64,000 nucleotides of DNA from Tetrahymena thermophila SB210 (GCF_000189635.1 NW_002476481.1:248001-312000); one strand, 5' to 3'; positions 1-13,731 are shown, counted from the first letter of the stretch. Numbers and translations are program-made. The notes: a model not told the origin generated them from the sequence alone.

Positions 1-1309
1 CTTCATCCATTTTCACGCCTTTAGGGTCAAGTCTGGGTTGGATTTTTATTCAAAATTAATAGCTTTTGGGTAATTACATATTTGCTTATAAGCTTGTACC
101 CCTGTGGATGAATCAACTTGAAATGAAATCAAGCTACGCTCACCATTTTTTCACAATGATTAGCAATATCAATATTGTCAAAACTTATAATGAAGCAAAA
201 CTGTTTGAATTTAAATAATTTAACACTCTCTTTACAATCAACGATTTTTGGAATAGTTTTTTAAATAATTGTTTTGTAGCCTTAATTGTTTTTGGGCTTT
301 GCTTAGGAAATCTTATTATCTTTTTCTGTCTAAATTTAAGATAAATTTAAGACTAAAATAATAGTAGAGTAAAAAAAATATATTTTTATATCAAGTGGAA
401 TATGTTTGTTAACATTTACAGGCTCATCTCAAGCTTTTTGATTTTTAATACAGTATTTATTTTTTTCTAGAAAAAAGATTTTGGTATGTCAGACTTGATC
501 GGCATATTAGTGTTTTCTATCTTCTATTTAATCATGTAATTATATTGGAATACAATAATTGGATGCAAATACTAATCTATACCTTACAAGGATATTACTT
601 CATTTAACAACTTAGTATAAAATATTGAGATTTCTTATACTTCTTAAAGAATATTTTGGTTGCTATTTGAATGGAAAAAAGTAATAATTTCAGTCATATA
701 AGCCATATTTATCTTTGATTAAGAGAAGCTTTAGATAAGTTGCTGGATACATATAGGATTAAATTCATTTTTTATAATTTACATTTTCATATAAAACCCT
801 TTTATAGAGAGAACAGCGAATTCAATTATTATAGTATAAGAGCTTATATATCTTATAGCAATTGTATTTCTTGGAGTCATCTTTACTTAAGAAAGTCAGA
901 TAAATTCGTACAATATTCCAGAATTAAATTTAAATATGCGAAATGGTAATATTTATTTAATTTTTTAGAATTAGCAAGATAAATAATTTATATTAAAACA
1001 TAAAATCTTTTTAAAGAAAGGATCTTAAGAATAATTAGATGTTTATTAATTTCTTAATATTTTTTTACTTAAATAGCGTATAGAATTGCAATGTATGTAA
1101 ATCTAGGGTTATCAATATGCGTACTAGCTTTTATTTTAATGTAAAAGGTGTGGAACTACTTTAAAATGATTAGAAAAACAAATAGTATTAATAAAAATTA
1201 AACAACTACAGGCAATTTGAATATGGTTGAGTAAATGACTGATTCTAATATAGAAAAACTATTTGAAATGCTAAACTAATCAAAAAAGAAAAATTAATTA
1301 AACTAGTGA
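1..1309 (+). CDS. Gene 1, 3' part: multi-pass membrane tail of a Cys-rich surface protein
   Basis: Partial: the gene begins upstream of the window. Exon 3-945 is open from the window edge when TAA/TAG are read as Gln, and joins exon 1077-1309 across a 131-bp GT-AG intron in phase 1. The stop TGA is at 1307-1309. The fragment encodes about 390 residues with roughly 7-8 hydrophobic segments. It has the family signatures FWLLFEWKKVII (about 652-687) and W-I-H-I-G-L-N, and ends in the acidic tail motif around SNIEKLFEML. The last exon adds one membrane segment and the cytosolic tail. It aligns closely with gene 2 (4211-5008) and gene 3 (9640-10937), and supplies the intact version of a segment missing from gene 2. 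The Cys-rich part must lie upstream. Molecular function is not known; a surface receptor-like role is inferred from architecture only. Confidence 0.85.
946..1076 (+). other. Phase-1 intron before the last exon of gene 1
   Basis: GT at 946-947 and AG at 1075-1076. The splice joins G to CG, making the Ala codon that starts the A-Y-R motif. The same phase-1 intron position recurs in genes 2, 3, 4, 5 and 6 and is absent from genes 7-10, so it marks the first subfamily. Confidence 0.85.
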
Positions 1310-1706
1310 AACCAAAATTGACACTAATTTGTTTAAAATATTTTTATCTTTTTATGTAATATTTCATATTTATTTATTATTAAGAAAATCAAATCACAAA
1401 TAAATATTCAGTAATTATTTTTGCTTGTCCTACTATTTTCTAGAAAATTTCTAAATTTAAGCAGCTTAAATTTTTAGTTTAACTCATTTTAGAAAATTTC
1501 CAAAAAAAGGTAGTCTGAAATAATTATTTGATTTTCCACATACATTTATTTATTTATTAATTTGAGAATACATATATTTTACTTCAATATAATCAATAAA
1601 TTAAGAAGAAAGGAAAAAAGTAAATATTATTATACTTTCTTAACAAAAAAATACAAAATTTAATAAAAAATATCTTGACTCAAAAATAGATTCCAATAAG
1701 TATAAA
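1310..1706. other. Spacer between gene 1 and gene 2
   Basis: AT-rich sequence of about 400 bp with no cysteine-module codons or signal-peptide-like frame. It must hold the 3' end of gene 1 and the promoter of gene 2, but no specific element can be recognised. Confidence 0.6.
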
Positions 1707-4700
1707 ATGGATTTGAAATTATTTATCCTGATCATCATGTGGAAAGCAATATTTGCATAAAAAATGGATACAGATTTGAAATAAAAGGTAAATAATAAAT
1801 AATTTTGATCTACAGATAAAACATCTTAAGTAGCGAAAGAATTTTTAAATTATACTTTAAAAATAATTCTTTAAATTCTATCCATATTTTAAAATTCAAA
1901 GACAAATAATAGTAAAAATTAGCTAAGCAATGAAAGCCAATAAAATTTTTTAAGCTATTCAATAAATCTTTCAAAACATCTTGTTTTAAATTCATATTTT
2001 TGGTATAAATAAATAACTAACTAACAAATAAGATGAATACATACATATATTTACTCTATTATTTGATATTTTTTTTTAAGTGTTAAAGTTTTTCTAAATT
2101 TTCTTTTTCAGTCTGTTTAACGTTTGACTAAAACATTATGGACTAAAAAATAAGTCGAATTAATAGTTTAAAGAATATTAGTTTTATAATAATTATTGAT
2201 AATAAAAAATCATAAAATAAAATTCATTACATTTTTAATAAATTTTCTAATAGATCAAAATTTATCAAGAGACTGAATAAGTACTAATATAATCTTCATA
2301 TCCTTCTCTAAGAGATTCAAGAAATCTACAAAATAATCAAAATGTTCTTGGTTAAGGTTAATGTACTTATAGTATTGGATAGTAATCATGTTGCACTAAT
2401 TTGTCATTAGCAGGAGGAGAGTATAAAAATATTAATTAATTTCTTTATCATAAAACATTAAAATGTTTTTTTTACTTATAACTCTAAAATGGCCTACTTG
2501 TAAATATTTTTATTCATCACGATATCATAATATTGAATTTAAGTTATTTTGTTAATTAATTTTCTAACAAAATTAAAAATTAATTTCTTAATCTAAATTA
2601 AAGTGTGCTTGCATTCACTAGTTTGAAATTTCAAAAAATTAATATAGAATATTATTTTTTTAAATCTTTAAACATAAATATATAAATCAGGTTTAAAAAT
2701 AATTAAAAAAGGAAAAATAGTATTGATTATTTTAATTCAATTTTTATTACCTTTTTCTTTTAATTCTTTGTTAATTTTAAGTTTTATTTAAAAAACTTCA
2801 TCGATTAATTACTTAGAAAATAAATAGATTAATAATTAAAAAGATTATAATATTATTTAAAACATTTATTTAATCATTTTTAATACATAAAATTATATTT
2901 TACTTAAATAATTAATAGTTTAAATTGTTCAAATTGTTAAACCTGTTTGTAATGTAAAAATAAATATTATTGCTTAGATTGTGTTTTAATGTCATAATTT
3001 ATTAATGAAAATGGGTAAAAATTTAATTTTTTTTTCATTAGAAATACATTTTTTTTAAAGTAATTGCTTAGGTGTATGCGATGCTGCAAATGGTTATTTT
3101 ACACTATAATTTTAATTTAAAAAAAATTCACATTATATTTATAATGGAAATGAATGTTTAAAATGCCATTAAAGCTGTAAGACTTGCAATGGAAATTTAG
3201 AAAATAATTGTTTAACATGTCAAGGTTCCCTTTAACTTTAGCAAAATAAGTAATATTGATTTATAGAAAAAGTTAAGATGAAAAAATCTTTATTTCAAAC
3301 AATTAAAGTACATGTATTTGTGATACTTAAAACGGCTATTATAGTCAAAACGGTTCATGTTTAAAATGCGATTCTACATGTAAAACCTGTAATGGTAGTT
3401 CAACTTGTTTATCCTGTCAACCTTCGCTTTATCTTTATTAAAATGGGTAAATAAAATTTGTTTCTAAGTTATTTTTATGAAAAATTCTTTATACTATACA
3501 ATCTAAAGTACATGTTTAAGTACTTGCGATGCCAATAATGGTTATTTCACTCAAGATAGTTAGTGTCTTCCATGTCATACTTCCTGTCAAACTTGTAATG
3601 GGCCATCTAATCAAAATTGTTTGTCATGTAAGCCATCCTTCTATCTTTATCAAGATAAGTAAATAAAATTGCTAATAATTTATGTTTATCAAACATTTAT
3701 TAATTTTAATATATTATTACAACCTGTTTAAGTTATTGCTATATTTAAAACTTTTTTATTTAAATTATTTAAAAAGAATTTAGTAAAATGAGGCTGGTTC
3801 TTGTTTGTCTTGTGATTAATCATGTCTTAAATGTTAAGGTCCTTCAAATAAAGATTGTATAACTTGCACAAAAAATTATATTTTAATGCCAACTCTGGAA
3901 AGTGTGCTTTGTGTGAAGAAGGATATTTCTTCAATCAAAACAGTTGTGATTAGTGTGATCAAACATGTTTGACATGTACAGGTAAGAATAAATAAGATTG
4001 TATAGATTGTAGACCAGGTTTAATTTTTAGCAGTGTATCAAAAACTTGTGAGGAAAGTAGCTAAGTATAAAATGAGTAAAAGTAAATAAAATAAAGCTAA
4101 GAAAAAGGTTGCTATGACTAAAAATAATAGTAAGTTGTAAGTACTTGCTTAGATTAAATTGAAAATAGTTAATCAAATACTAAAATTCTTGACACTTTAT
4201 TTATCGTAAATCTTTCTCTTATTGCAGTTTCATCCAAATTCGCACCATTAGGATCAAGTCTAGGTTGGATTTTTATTCAAAATTAATAGCTTTTGGGTAA
4301 TTACATATTTGCTTATAAGCTCGTACCCCTATGGATGAATCATATTTTGGTTGCTATTTGAATGGAAAAAAGTAATAATTACAGTCATATAAGCGATATT
4401 TATCTTTGATTAAGAGAAGCTTTAGATAAGTTGCTGGATACATATAGGATTAAATTCATTTTTTATAATTTACATTTTCATATAAAACCCTTTTATAGAG
4501 AGAACAGCAAATTCTATTGTTATAGTATAAGAACTTATATATCTTACAGCAATTGTGTTTCTTGGTGTTATCTTTAGTTAAGATATTGAGATAAATCCAT
4601 ACAATATTTCTGAATTAAATTCAAATATGCGAAATGGTAATATTTTGTTTATTTTTTTACAAACAGCTAAATATTTATAAAAAACAAAACATAAAATATT

Positions 4701-5008
4701 TTAAAAAAGAAATCAACTTATAAATAATTTGATATTTATTTTAATATCTTTTTAATTAAATAGCATATAGAATTGCAATGTATGTATATCTAGGATTATC
4801 TATTATTGTACTAGCATTTATTTTAATGCAAAAGGCTTGGAACTACTTTAAAATACTAAGAAAAACTAATGATATGAATAAAAGTTAAACCACCACTGGC
4901 GATATGAATATGGTTGAGTAAATGACTGATTCTAACATAGAAAAATTATTTGAAATGCTAAACTAATCAAAAAGCAAGAATCAATTTCACTGGAAAAACC
5001 AAAATTGA
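1707..5008 (+). pseudogene. Gene 2: Cys-rich membrane protein gene with two frame-breaking lesions
   Basis: The start at 1707 gives a 27-codon exon (1707-1787) encoding a signal peptide, the same length and phase as exon 1 of gene 3. Cys-module exons follow at 2919-3014, 3061-3249, 3309-3446 and 3509-3658, all flanked by phase-2 introns, then the tail exon 3777-4636 and last exon 4764-5008. An exon matching gene 3 exon 2 was not found between 1788 and 2918. Two lesions break the frame. A 1-nt deletion relative to gene 3 near 3897 leads to TGA at 3970. A deletion at about 4343, equal to gene 1 positions 116-651 (536 bp, not a multiple of three), removes three membrane segments and puts TGA just after the junction (about 4358). 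A remnant of another Cys module may lie near 3715-3775. Either this is a pseudogene or the assembly carries errors; two independent lesions favour a pseudogene. Confidence 0.7.
1788..2918. other. Gene 2 intron or lost-exon region
   Basis: About 1.1 kb between the signal-peptide exon and the first recognisable Cys exon. In gene 3 the matching interval holds one 143-nt exon (7242-7384). No counterpart with the expected Cys spacing was found here. A short minus-strand frame at 1810-1995 has no family features and is probably chance. Confidence 0.5.
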
Positions 5009-6817
5009 AATAATTTATTTAAAATATTTTATATATTAATGTAATATTTATAAGGAAAGTCAATTCAAAAATAAATAATAAGTAATTATTTATATTATAT
5101 AGGTTAGCAACCCCCTCCCCTATTAAATTAAGAATAAAGCACAATTTAGTTGTATATATAGTGCATACATATGTTAATATATTTGATTTTTCTTTTTACT
5201 AATAAAGTTAAATTATCATTTTTTATTGATATCTACTTGACTAATTTTTAATTAAAATATACATGGATTTACAATTTATAAAAGAGAATATAAAAAATAA
5301 AAAAAACAAAGTATAAATATATTTAGTAAATCCAAATATTTTATTGTGTAATATCAGATTTTTCTTTTAATTAAAGTGTTAATTATTACTTTTAGTTGTA
5401 GTCTTCCTGACTTTATTTTAAATTAATATAATTTACCTGAATTTAAAAGAATATTTTTTGATCACAGGAATTACTTTTTCAAAAAAGGTCAAATTAGCTG
5501 AAGCATTTGATGTTGTTAAATACAAAATTAAACTTAAAAATAAAAAATTGAATTATTTATTTATTCTTTTTAATATTAAAATATATTCAAAATCTGTAAT
5601 TAGTTTATCATTTTATTTTTAAAAAATATAGATTTTATATTTGTATTTATAATATTTATTTATAATCTTATAATTTGAATTATCTATTTATTTATTTATG
5701 TATTATATCTTTCTTTTGTTAATATTTTTATTTATATGGCTTTAATCAGATTTTACTTATGTAATAATATTTATCCTAAATAATTAATTTCATCTTAATT
5801 TTTATTTATGAAATTGATTTATGTTTATTTGGATAAATAGCGTAAACAAGTCCTATCCTAATCTTTGTAAAGTATATAAAAGATGGATATTTTTACTTAA
5901 TTAATAAAAAGTCTCTATTTAAGTTTAAAATTCTAATAAAGTATTGTAAAATTGCTAATTTAAATATGGTATGTTTAAGATTATAATATATATCTTCGTT
6001 TTTATTTAAAATAGAATAAAATATAAAGCGGTAGAAACTTTAATGAGAACGCAGGAAGGAAGGAATTAATAAATTAATTTACACTTCAAGATGGTAAAAT
6101 TGAACAAGGTGAAATAATTAACAAATAAATATTAATTTTATCTACGTCTTATAATCACAAAAAAACTAGATAGTGTTTTAAATTATTAGAGCAGATATTT
6201 ACAATAAAATAAAACCTTTATATAAATTTAATTAATAAAAATGACCAAATGCATGCTTTGATGACTTCAAAAAAAGAATTTTTCAGAATTAAAATTCAAT
6301 CTTAAACTAAAGTTAATAATTTACCATAAAAAATTAATTTCGTATTTTTGCTTAACATTAATTAATCTATACAAACTTTTTTACTAGAAGCTGTTTACAA
6401 AATTTACAAAGAAACTCTTCATGATAAATTATATAGTTAGTTTGAGTAATTATTTATATAGACTATTTTTAAATTAATTTATTTAATATATAAATGAAAT
6501 TTGAACATTATTTTTTTTAATTTATTTCTGCTTTCTTTAATTGTTAAAACTAGAGTAATAAATAAATACAATAAAGTTCGACTCTTAAAAAGAGTAAAAA
6601 AACTAGCTAGAATATAATTTACATATATTAATTGCAATATATCTCTTACCATAAAGTGAGCAGGCATATAATTAAAAAAAACGATATAAATATTAAATAT
6701 CAATTTTAAAATCAAAAAGTAAGAAAAGTATACATTGTCAATCTGATAGAGATCCACAACAAATAACAATTGATACAAATATTTGAGTTGAAAAGAAGTA
6801 TTTTAGAAGAAGAAAAA
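5009..6817. other. Spacer between gene 2 and gene 3
   Basis: About 1.8 kb of AT-rich DNA. It contains a C-rich run near 5111-5121. Frames open in the ciliate code (for example about 5990-6260) are no longer than expected when TGA is the only stop, and none shows Cys modules, a signal peptide or a membrane-tail motif. I see no gene in it. Confidence 0.6.
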
Positions 6818-9800
6818 ATGGTTCTAAAAGCTATCATAATTGTATTCTTATTTAACATGCTATAAATCTCAAGAACATAATAATAATTCCAATAGCAGGT
6901 AATGAATATAATATTTTTAATAAAATAGTTATCTTTATTATAATTTTATATAAATTAAAAAATTTAATTATTACATTCTTCATTTATCTAAATACTAGCA
7001 ATCCTCATTAATAAAGTCTCAATTTAGTTTAAAAATTATTTTTTATGCACTTTAATCTAAAAAAAATATTTTTAATTTTAAATTAAAAAAGAAGTGATTA
7101 ATAAACTGATAAATTGTATTAATATTTTAATTAATTAATTATTATTTTATTATTTATTTTATATTTACTTATATCTATTTTATTGTTAAAATATTTTTAT
7201 TTATTTATTTTTTATTAATTATTATTTAATTAATCTTACAGATTACAACATTTAAAAGAACAAAAATATTTGAGAAGATAACAAATTAAAGAAATCTTTA
7301 ATTATAATAAAATTGTGATAAAATAAATCCGTCAAATCAAACTTGTGAAAAATGCAAAAATAATTTCTATTTAACAAATACAAAGTAAACAATAAAATAA
7401 TATAAATAAATACTTATTAAATATTTAAATATTAATATTAGAATAAAAAATAAGCATTTTAAATTTTTTTATAAATTAATTATTTAACAAATAGCTAAAG
7501 TGGCTTAAATTTATTCTAATTTTTAATCTTTTAACTTCAATTTAATTATAAATCTATCTTATAACACACATAAGCAAGAAACAATTTTACACTAAATCCA
7601 TCTAAAAATTAAAATAATCTATAATTTATTTTTATTAAAATGTAATAAAATGCAATAATATTTTTCTAAATTATTTACCTTAATTTTTTCATTTCAAACA
7701 AATTACTGATAAAAATAATATCTTATCTAAAATATATTCTATCTAAAATTTTTTAATTAATAGTGTATGTCAACAGTGTGATTAAAAATGCAATAATTGC
7801 AGTGTAGGCCCTAAAAAAAATTGTTAATCTTGTAATTCAAGTTACCTTTACCCAGATAAGTAACATAAATAAATCTTTACTATGAATTTCAACTTTAGTT
7901 TATAAAATAGGACTTGTGGTTCATGCAATTTACTAGGATTTTATTAAAATTAAGGAGACTGTATGCCATGTACCATAAATTGTATATAATGTAATTAAAC
8001 TAGCTGTTTAGAGTGTTTTCCTAGTTTCTTCCTTTATAATGGGTAATGTTAACAGTAAAATATAAAATTTCATAATATTTTTTTAATTAAAATAGATAAT
8101 GTGGCTAATGTACTGAAAATGGAGTATACTTAGATTAAAATGTTTGCTTATAATGTCACTAAAGTTGCAAAACCTGTAATGGTAATTTACCTAGTAATTG
8201 CTTGTCTTGTAAACCTTACTATAATCTTTAAGACAACAAGTAAAATTTTTTAATATAACAAATAATTAAAATTAAAAAAAAATAGTACTTGTAAATGTGA
8301 TGAAAGTAATGGATATTTTATTCAAGGTGTCAATTGTTTAAAATGCGATTAAAGCTGCAAGACTTGCAGTGGTAGTTTACATAATAACTGTTTGTCTTGT
8401 TACCCAAACTTTAATCTTTAACGTGATCAGTAAAATTATTTAATTATTTTAAATTTCTAAATCATCTATAAAAAAAAAAAAATAGAACTTGTTAATGTGA
8501 TATAAGTAAAGGATATTTTATTTAAGATATCAATTGCTTAAAATGTGATTAAAGTTGCTAGACTTGTAATGGAAGTACTAGCACAAGCTGCTTAACTTGC
8601 AGTCCTGGTATGTATCTATTTGAAAATAAGTAAATTTTCATGAGATTCAAAATATATTTACAAAATTTATTATTTTTCTTAAAATTAAACTATTTTTTGA
8701 AAATTATTTTTTTTTTAATTAGTTCATGCCAAGCTTGCAATAAAGAAATGGGATATTACATTTAAGGATAAAGTTGTAAAAAATGTGATTAAAGTTGCTA
8801 AACTTGTGATGAAAACCCTAAAAAATGTTTAAGTTGTCCTCTTAAATAATACCTGCAAAAAGATAAGTAAAATTGTTGATTTTCTAAAAAATTATATTAA
8901 ATTTTTTTATAATCATAGTACTTGTACAGCTACTTGTGATACAAACAAAGGGTTTTTTATTTAAGATAATAAATGTTTAACATGTGATCAAAGTTGTTTA
9001 ACATGTTCTGGTAGTTCAATTTAAGAATGTTTAACTTGTGGTCCAAACCTATTTCTTTAAATTTAGTAAGATAAAACTCTATTTTTATTTTTAATCCTTA
9101 AATAACAACATCATAATATATTTTATTTTAAAGATTCAATTGTAATTTATGAAAAGAAATATTATTTTTAGATTAATTAAATTATTTTCTTAAAAGAAAT
9201 TAGATTAGTACAGGTGGTTCTTGTTAACCTTGTGATAAATCATGTGCTAAATGCAAAGGTCCCTCAAATAAAGACTGTTTAGCTTGCTCAAAAAACTATA
9301 TTTTATTACCTAGTATTGGTAAGTGCGCTCTATGTGAAGAGGGCTATTTTTTCAATTAAAATAATTGTCAATAATGTAATTAAATGTGTACCACTTGCTT
9401 TGGTAAAAATGAAAATGAATGCATAGATTGCAGAGGAGGCTTGACCCTAAGCAGCATCACAAAGACTTGTTAATCAAGTTCTTAAATTGAAAATGAAAAT
9501 AATTTATTAGAATATAGTAAAATAGTTGGTTGCTACAATTAAACAGATCAATAAGTAGTCAGTTCTTGCTTAGATTAAATTGAAAGAAGTAAATCCTCAA
9601 CTTAGAATATGGATACTTTGGCTGTCATTAATTTATCTCTTATTGTGGCTTCCTCTATTTTCACTCCAATAGGTTCAAGCTTAGGTTGGATTTTTATACA
9701 AAATTAATAGCTTTTGGGTAATTATATATTTGCTTATAAGCTTGGACCATTATGGATGAATTAACTCGAAATGAAAATGAGTTATGCTCATCATCTATTT

Positions 9801-10937
9801 ACCTTTATTCCAAATATCTTTACTCTACAAGCTAAAAAAGAAGAAAAACTCTTTTAGTTTAATCAATTTAGCACTCTATTATCTATTAATGATTTCTCGA
9901 ATAGCTATTTAAATAACTGTATTAATGCTTTGTTAGTATTTGGTTTTTGCTTTTTTATGCTTTTTATTTTTTTCTGTCTAAATATTCGATAAAAGTAAGA
10001 TTAAAATAGCAAAATTTAAAAGATATATTTCTATATTAAGTGGAATTTATTTGTTAATATTTTCAGAATCATTTCTAGCTTTTTGATTTTTAATGCTGTG
10101 TTTATTTTCTTTTGGAAAAAAGAATTCAATGGTTCAGACTTGATTAGTATAATTGTTATTTTAATCTTTTACATAGCTTTAAAACTATTTTGGAATATAA
10201 AAATTGGATGCAAATACTATTCTATACCCTATAATGATATTGCTTAGTTTTAGAACTTAGTTTAAGATATTGAAATTTCTTCATGCTCATAGAGAGTGTT
10301 TTGGCTATTGTTTGAGTGGAAAAAAGTAATTATTTCAGCATTATAAGCGATATTTATCTTTGATTAGGATAAACTTTAGTTTTGCTTCTGGATACACATA
10401 GGATTAAATTTTATATTTATACTTTACATTATAAATATAAAACCTTTTATATAAAACCTTACTAACTCAATTATAGTTTTATAGGAATTTCTATATTTGA
10501 TTATTATCACTTTTATTAGTATTATAATATCTTAAGAATATTCAATTAATTCTTATGATGTCTCTGAGTTAAATATAAATCTGAGAAAAGGTAAATTTTG
10601 AAATATTTTTTTATTAATTTAAATCAAGAAAAACAAAATTTTTATACTAATATATTTTTATTATTATTTGAATTAATAAAATAATAATAATTTTGTTTAA
10701 TTAATAGCTTATAGATTTGCTATGTATGCGTATATCGGAGTATCAATTTGTTTACAAGCATTTATCTTACTATAAAAAGCTTGGAACTACATTTAAATGC
10801 TTAAATAAATTTAAAACTCAAAGAGAAATGGAAACTCAACTTCTTCATGTAATATCGTTGAATAAATAACTGATTCTAACATAGATAAACTTTTTGAAAT
10901 GTTAGATTAATCTAAAATTAATGATAAATTAGGATGA
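6818..10937 (+). CDS. Gene 3: Cys-rich multi-pass surface protein, 928 aa
   Basis: Eleven exons: 6818-6898, 7242-7384, 7764-7859, 7911-8042, 8096-8239, 8286-8429, 8486-8629, 8723-8866, 8919-9065, 9209-10590, 10708-10937. They sum to 2787 nt, and the stop TGA is at 10935-10937. Exon 1 is a signal peptide starting MVLKAIIIVFLF. Exons 2-9 (residues about 28-391) are Cys modules of the pattern C-x-C-D...G-Y-F...C-x-x-C...C-x-x-C...C-x-x-C. Four of them are exactly 144 nt, and all have phase-2 introns. Exon 10 adds a longer Cys segment, then about seven membrane segments (from about residue 525) with the FEWKKVII and W-I-H-I-G-L-N motifs. Exon 11 gives a last membrane segment and an acidic tail with SNIDKLFEML. 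No lesion was seen. It is predicted to sit at the cell surface; ligand and role are unknown. Confidence 0.88.
6899..7241 (+). other. Phase-0 intron 1 of gene 3
   Basis: 343-bp GT-AG intron separating the signal-peptide exon from the Cys-rich exons. A phase-0 intron right after the signal peptide occurs in every complete gene of the window. Confidence 0.75.
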
Positions 10938-11818
10938 AAAAATGATGCTTGATTATTATTTGTTTATTAGTTAAATTTTAAATTATTATTTTATTTTATA
11001 TATTTTATAATAAATAATTAGAGTTCTTAATCTAAAAAAGATAGTTAGTCTTAAAATTTTTAAAAATCTTTGTTTTTAAATATTGTTTAAAAAGTAAAAA
11101 ACTTAATCAATAATTTCATCATAATATATTCTGTGTTTATTACAAATATGATTGTCAAAAAGAAATTTATCTCATAAAATTGATTTTATTTGTATTTTTG
11201 AATTATTACTATTTCATCTCAGTTGTATGCTAAATTGTATTAAGCTTTTTAAAAGTAAAAAAATAAGATAAATATCATTCTTAAACATTTTATTGTATAT
11301 TGTTATATACTTGAGTGTATTTCTTTTTATTAAAAATATAAAACTAAATTTTACTTTGATTGAAGCAAATCAATCATTATTTGTAAAATTTATTTGCTTG
11401 TAAATGTGTTTTTATAAAAGAATATTTATTTTCAATAGAAAAATACTAAATATTATTATATTTTATTTATTTATTTATTAGGCCTGTGTGTTTGTGTGTG
11501 CTTAATTAATAAATTAATAATTTTTTTAAACTGTAAACTAACTAACTAAAATTAGTTTTTTCTTCTTCAGAAAATTTAAAATAATTAAAAAAAAATATTC
11601 TAACAAAGGTGAATGAAATATACCATTTAAGTAAATTGCAATTTTTTTTCTTTTAAAAATGAATATCTGATATCCAAAAATTAATTTTTCAAAAAGACTT
11701 TATCACTTAATTTGTTAGATTGGTTATTTTAAAACGAATATTAACAAATTAGAATGTAAATTTAAAAAGCGGAAATAAATATTCATGCTAAAAATTATAA
11801 ACTCAACAAAAAAATAGA

Positions 11819-11939
11819 GAGGAGTAGGGAGGGGGTAATTAGAAGGTTAGAATATTAATCATTTATTAGTATATAATGTAAATAGAGATTAAGTGAGTCA
11901 AAAAAATGGTAGGTTCTTTAATTCCCCCCTTCACTCCTC
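11819..11939. repeat. Imperfect inverted repeat with G-rich/C-rich arms
   Basis: The left arm 11819-11841 (GAGGAGT...GGGGG...AATTA) pairs with the right arm 11919-11939 (TAATT...CCCCC...ACTCCTC) across a spacer of about 77 bp. It stands out in very AT-rich DNA. It could be a small non-autonomous element or a hairpin; no flanking duplication was established. Confidence 0.5.
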
Positions 11940-12330
11940 AATCAAAATTAAAATTAATAAGTAATCTAAAAATAAATTTTTATCAAATGCTTAACTTTCA
12001 AGCTTAAATTTAGCTATAAGTAAAAACCTTTTCATTTACAATTTAAAACTTTGTAAATCACATATTTAATAATGATAGAATTCATTAGTATATATGTAAC
12101 ACCCTTTTAACAAACTAAGAAAATAATGTAAATTAAATTAAATTTTAAATCTATCAATAATTATTATTTTTTTAGGGCTTTTGAGAAAAAAAATAAAGTA
12201 TAGTAAAGCACTATAATAAGAATACTATTTTTATTACATATTTGATTAATTTATCATAATTCATAAAAATACTTCTAAAATTTAATCATGTAACCATAAT
12301 CTCATTATTTTAAGTAAAAATATATTAAGT

Positions 12331-12610
12331 AATAATCAAATTTTCTCCAATAGTAATTCTTAAAGTTACTTACTTTTATAAGACAAATAAATTACTAAAT
12401 GATTGTATTTTTAAAAGTTTTATAGAAAAATTAAACTAAAATATTATAAATAAATCATTTAATATAAAAATCTATTTAATAATAATCAAATTTTCTCCAT
12501 AATAAAGATTTTTATAGTTATTTCGATGAAATAAATAAATAAATTACTAAATGATTGTTTTTTAAAGTTTTAAAGATAAATTAAACTAAAATATTATAAA
12601 TAATTTATGT
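12331..12610. repeat. Two-copy direct repeat, period about 150 bp
   Basis: The block beginning AATAATCAAATTTTCTCCA at 12331 recurs at 12481. Both copies continue through ATTACTAAATGATTG and end in ATTAAACTAAAATATTATAAAT. The copies differ by small indels. No coding function is visible. Confidence 0.7.
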
Positions 12611-13731
12611 ATATGTAAAATCTCCTTTTTTAAAATATTTAATATGAACTTTTAAATTATAATTGATATGCTTTTTAAATAAATAATAAATGGTTTAATA
12701 AAAATACTTAAGTCTTATGAAAAAGATTTATTAAGGTAAGTTTGTTTGTTAAATAGTCTTAATAAAAAATTTTTAAATATATCTTCTTTTCAAATTCTTT
12801 ATTAAAAAATTGTAAGCTTAATAAATTCAATTTAAAAGTGGGAAAGATGCCATAAGAAATTAAGTAAAGCCAAAATCAATTAAATTTATAAATATATTTT
12901 GTAAGTTATTAGAATGACTGGATTATCTATTATTATTCTTAATATTGAATTTTTTTTAATAATTCAAAATATTTTATAATCATAAAAAGACAATCAACTT
13001 ATTAAATCTAGAAATATGAAAAAAAAAAATTAAATAATTGTAGACTATTTATTTTTAAACATTAATTTAAACTTTGTAAAATTATTAAAAACAATTTAGT
13101 AAGAATGTACTTTTTCTTTTATAAAGCAATTGCTTGCTTGAGTTAAGGGTGAATACTTAATTAGGAAATAAAAATTTATCTCTACCTTTCGAAATTAATT
13201 ACTCTAATTGGAGTAATAAAAGATAAGCTAAAAACCTTTTTTTTACCATTAATCACATAATTATCTTCTAGATTGCGTAATTTTGAAATAAACTCAGTTT
13301 AGGTTATATCCCATTCATATTTATTATTATTTTTCCTTATTTTTGTGTGAATTGTAAATTAACTTTGTAATCTTAAAGAATTTTCAAAGGTTTGCTATTA
13401 TCAAAATGCATATTCGAAACTAATCAATTTTTATTTTTACATCTATTTAAAGCTGATTGATTGGTTAACTTCATTAATTTTAATTATTTGTAAATAAAAT
13501 TTTTATCATCATTAATTGCTACAAAATCTTTTATTATTTAATATCCCCATTAAAAAATTGTGTCATTATTTAATAAGTCTTTAAAAATAAATTTGCATTC
13601 TATTTAATAGTTAAGCTGGTTTTACATGTGTGATCAGCTAGTTTACAAATTATAATTAGATAAAACAAAAAATATATTAAAATAATATAAATATAAATTA
13701 TTAAATAAATAAATACAAAAGCCATTATAAG

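Larger units (their letters stand above)
10938..13731. other. Long spacer between gene 3 and gene 4
   Basis: About 2.8 kb with no recognisable gene. It contains an imperfect inverted repeat (11819-11939) and a two-copy direct repeat (about 12331-12610), listed separately. The remainder is AT-rich without Cys-module or membrane-tail homology. Confidence 0.65.

Noticed and set aside
1810..1995. Minus-strand frame of 61 codons
   Set aside because: No family features, no start context, and frames of this length are expected by chance in such AT-rich DNA.
6479..6778. Minus-strand hydrophobic frame of 99 codons
   Set aside because: Hydrophobicity follows from AT-rich codons; no paralogue in the window and no recognisable domain. 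Cannot be excluded, but not supported.
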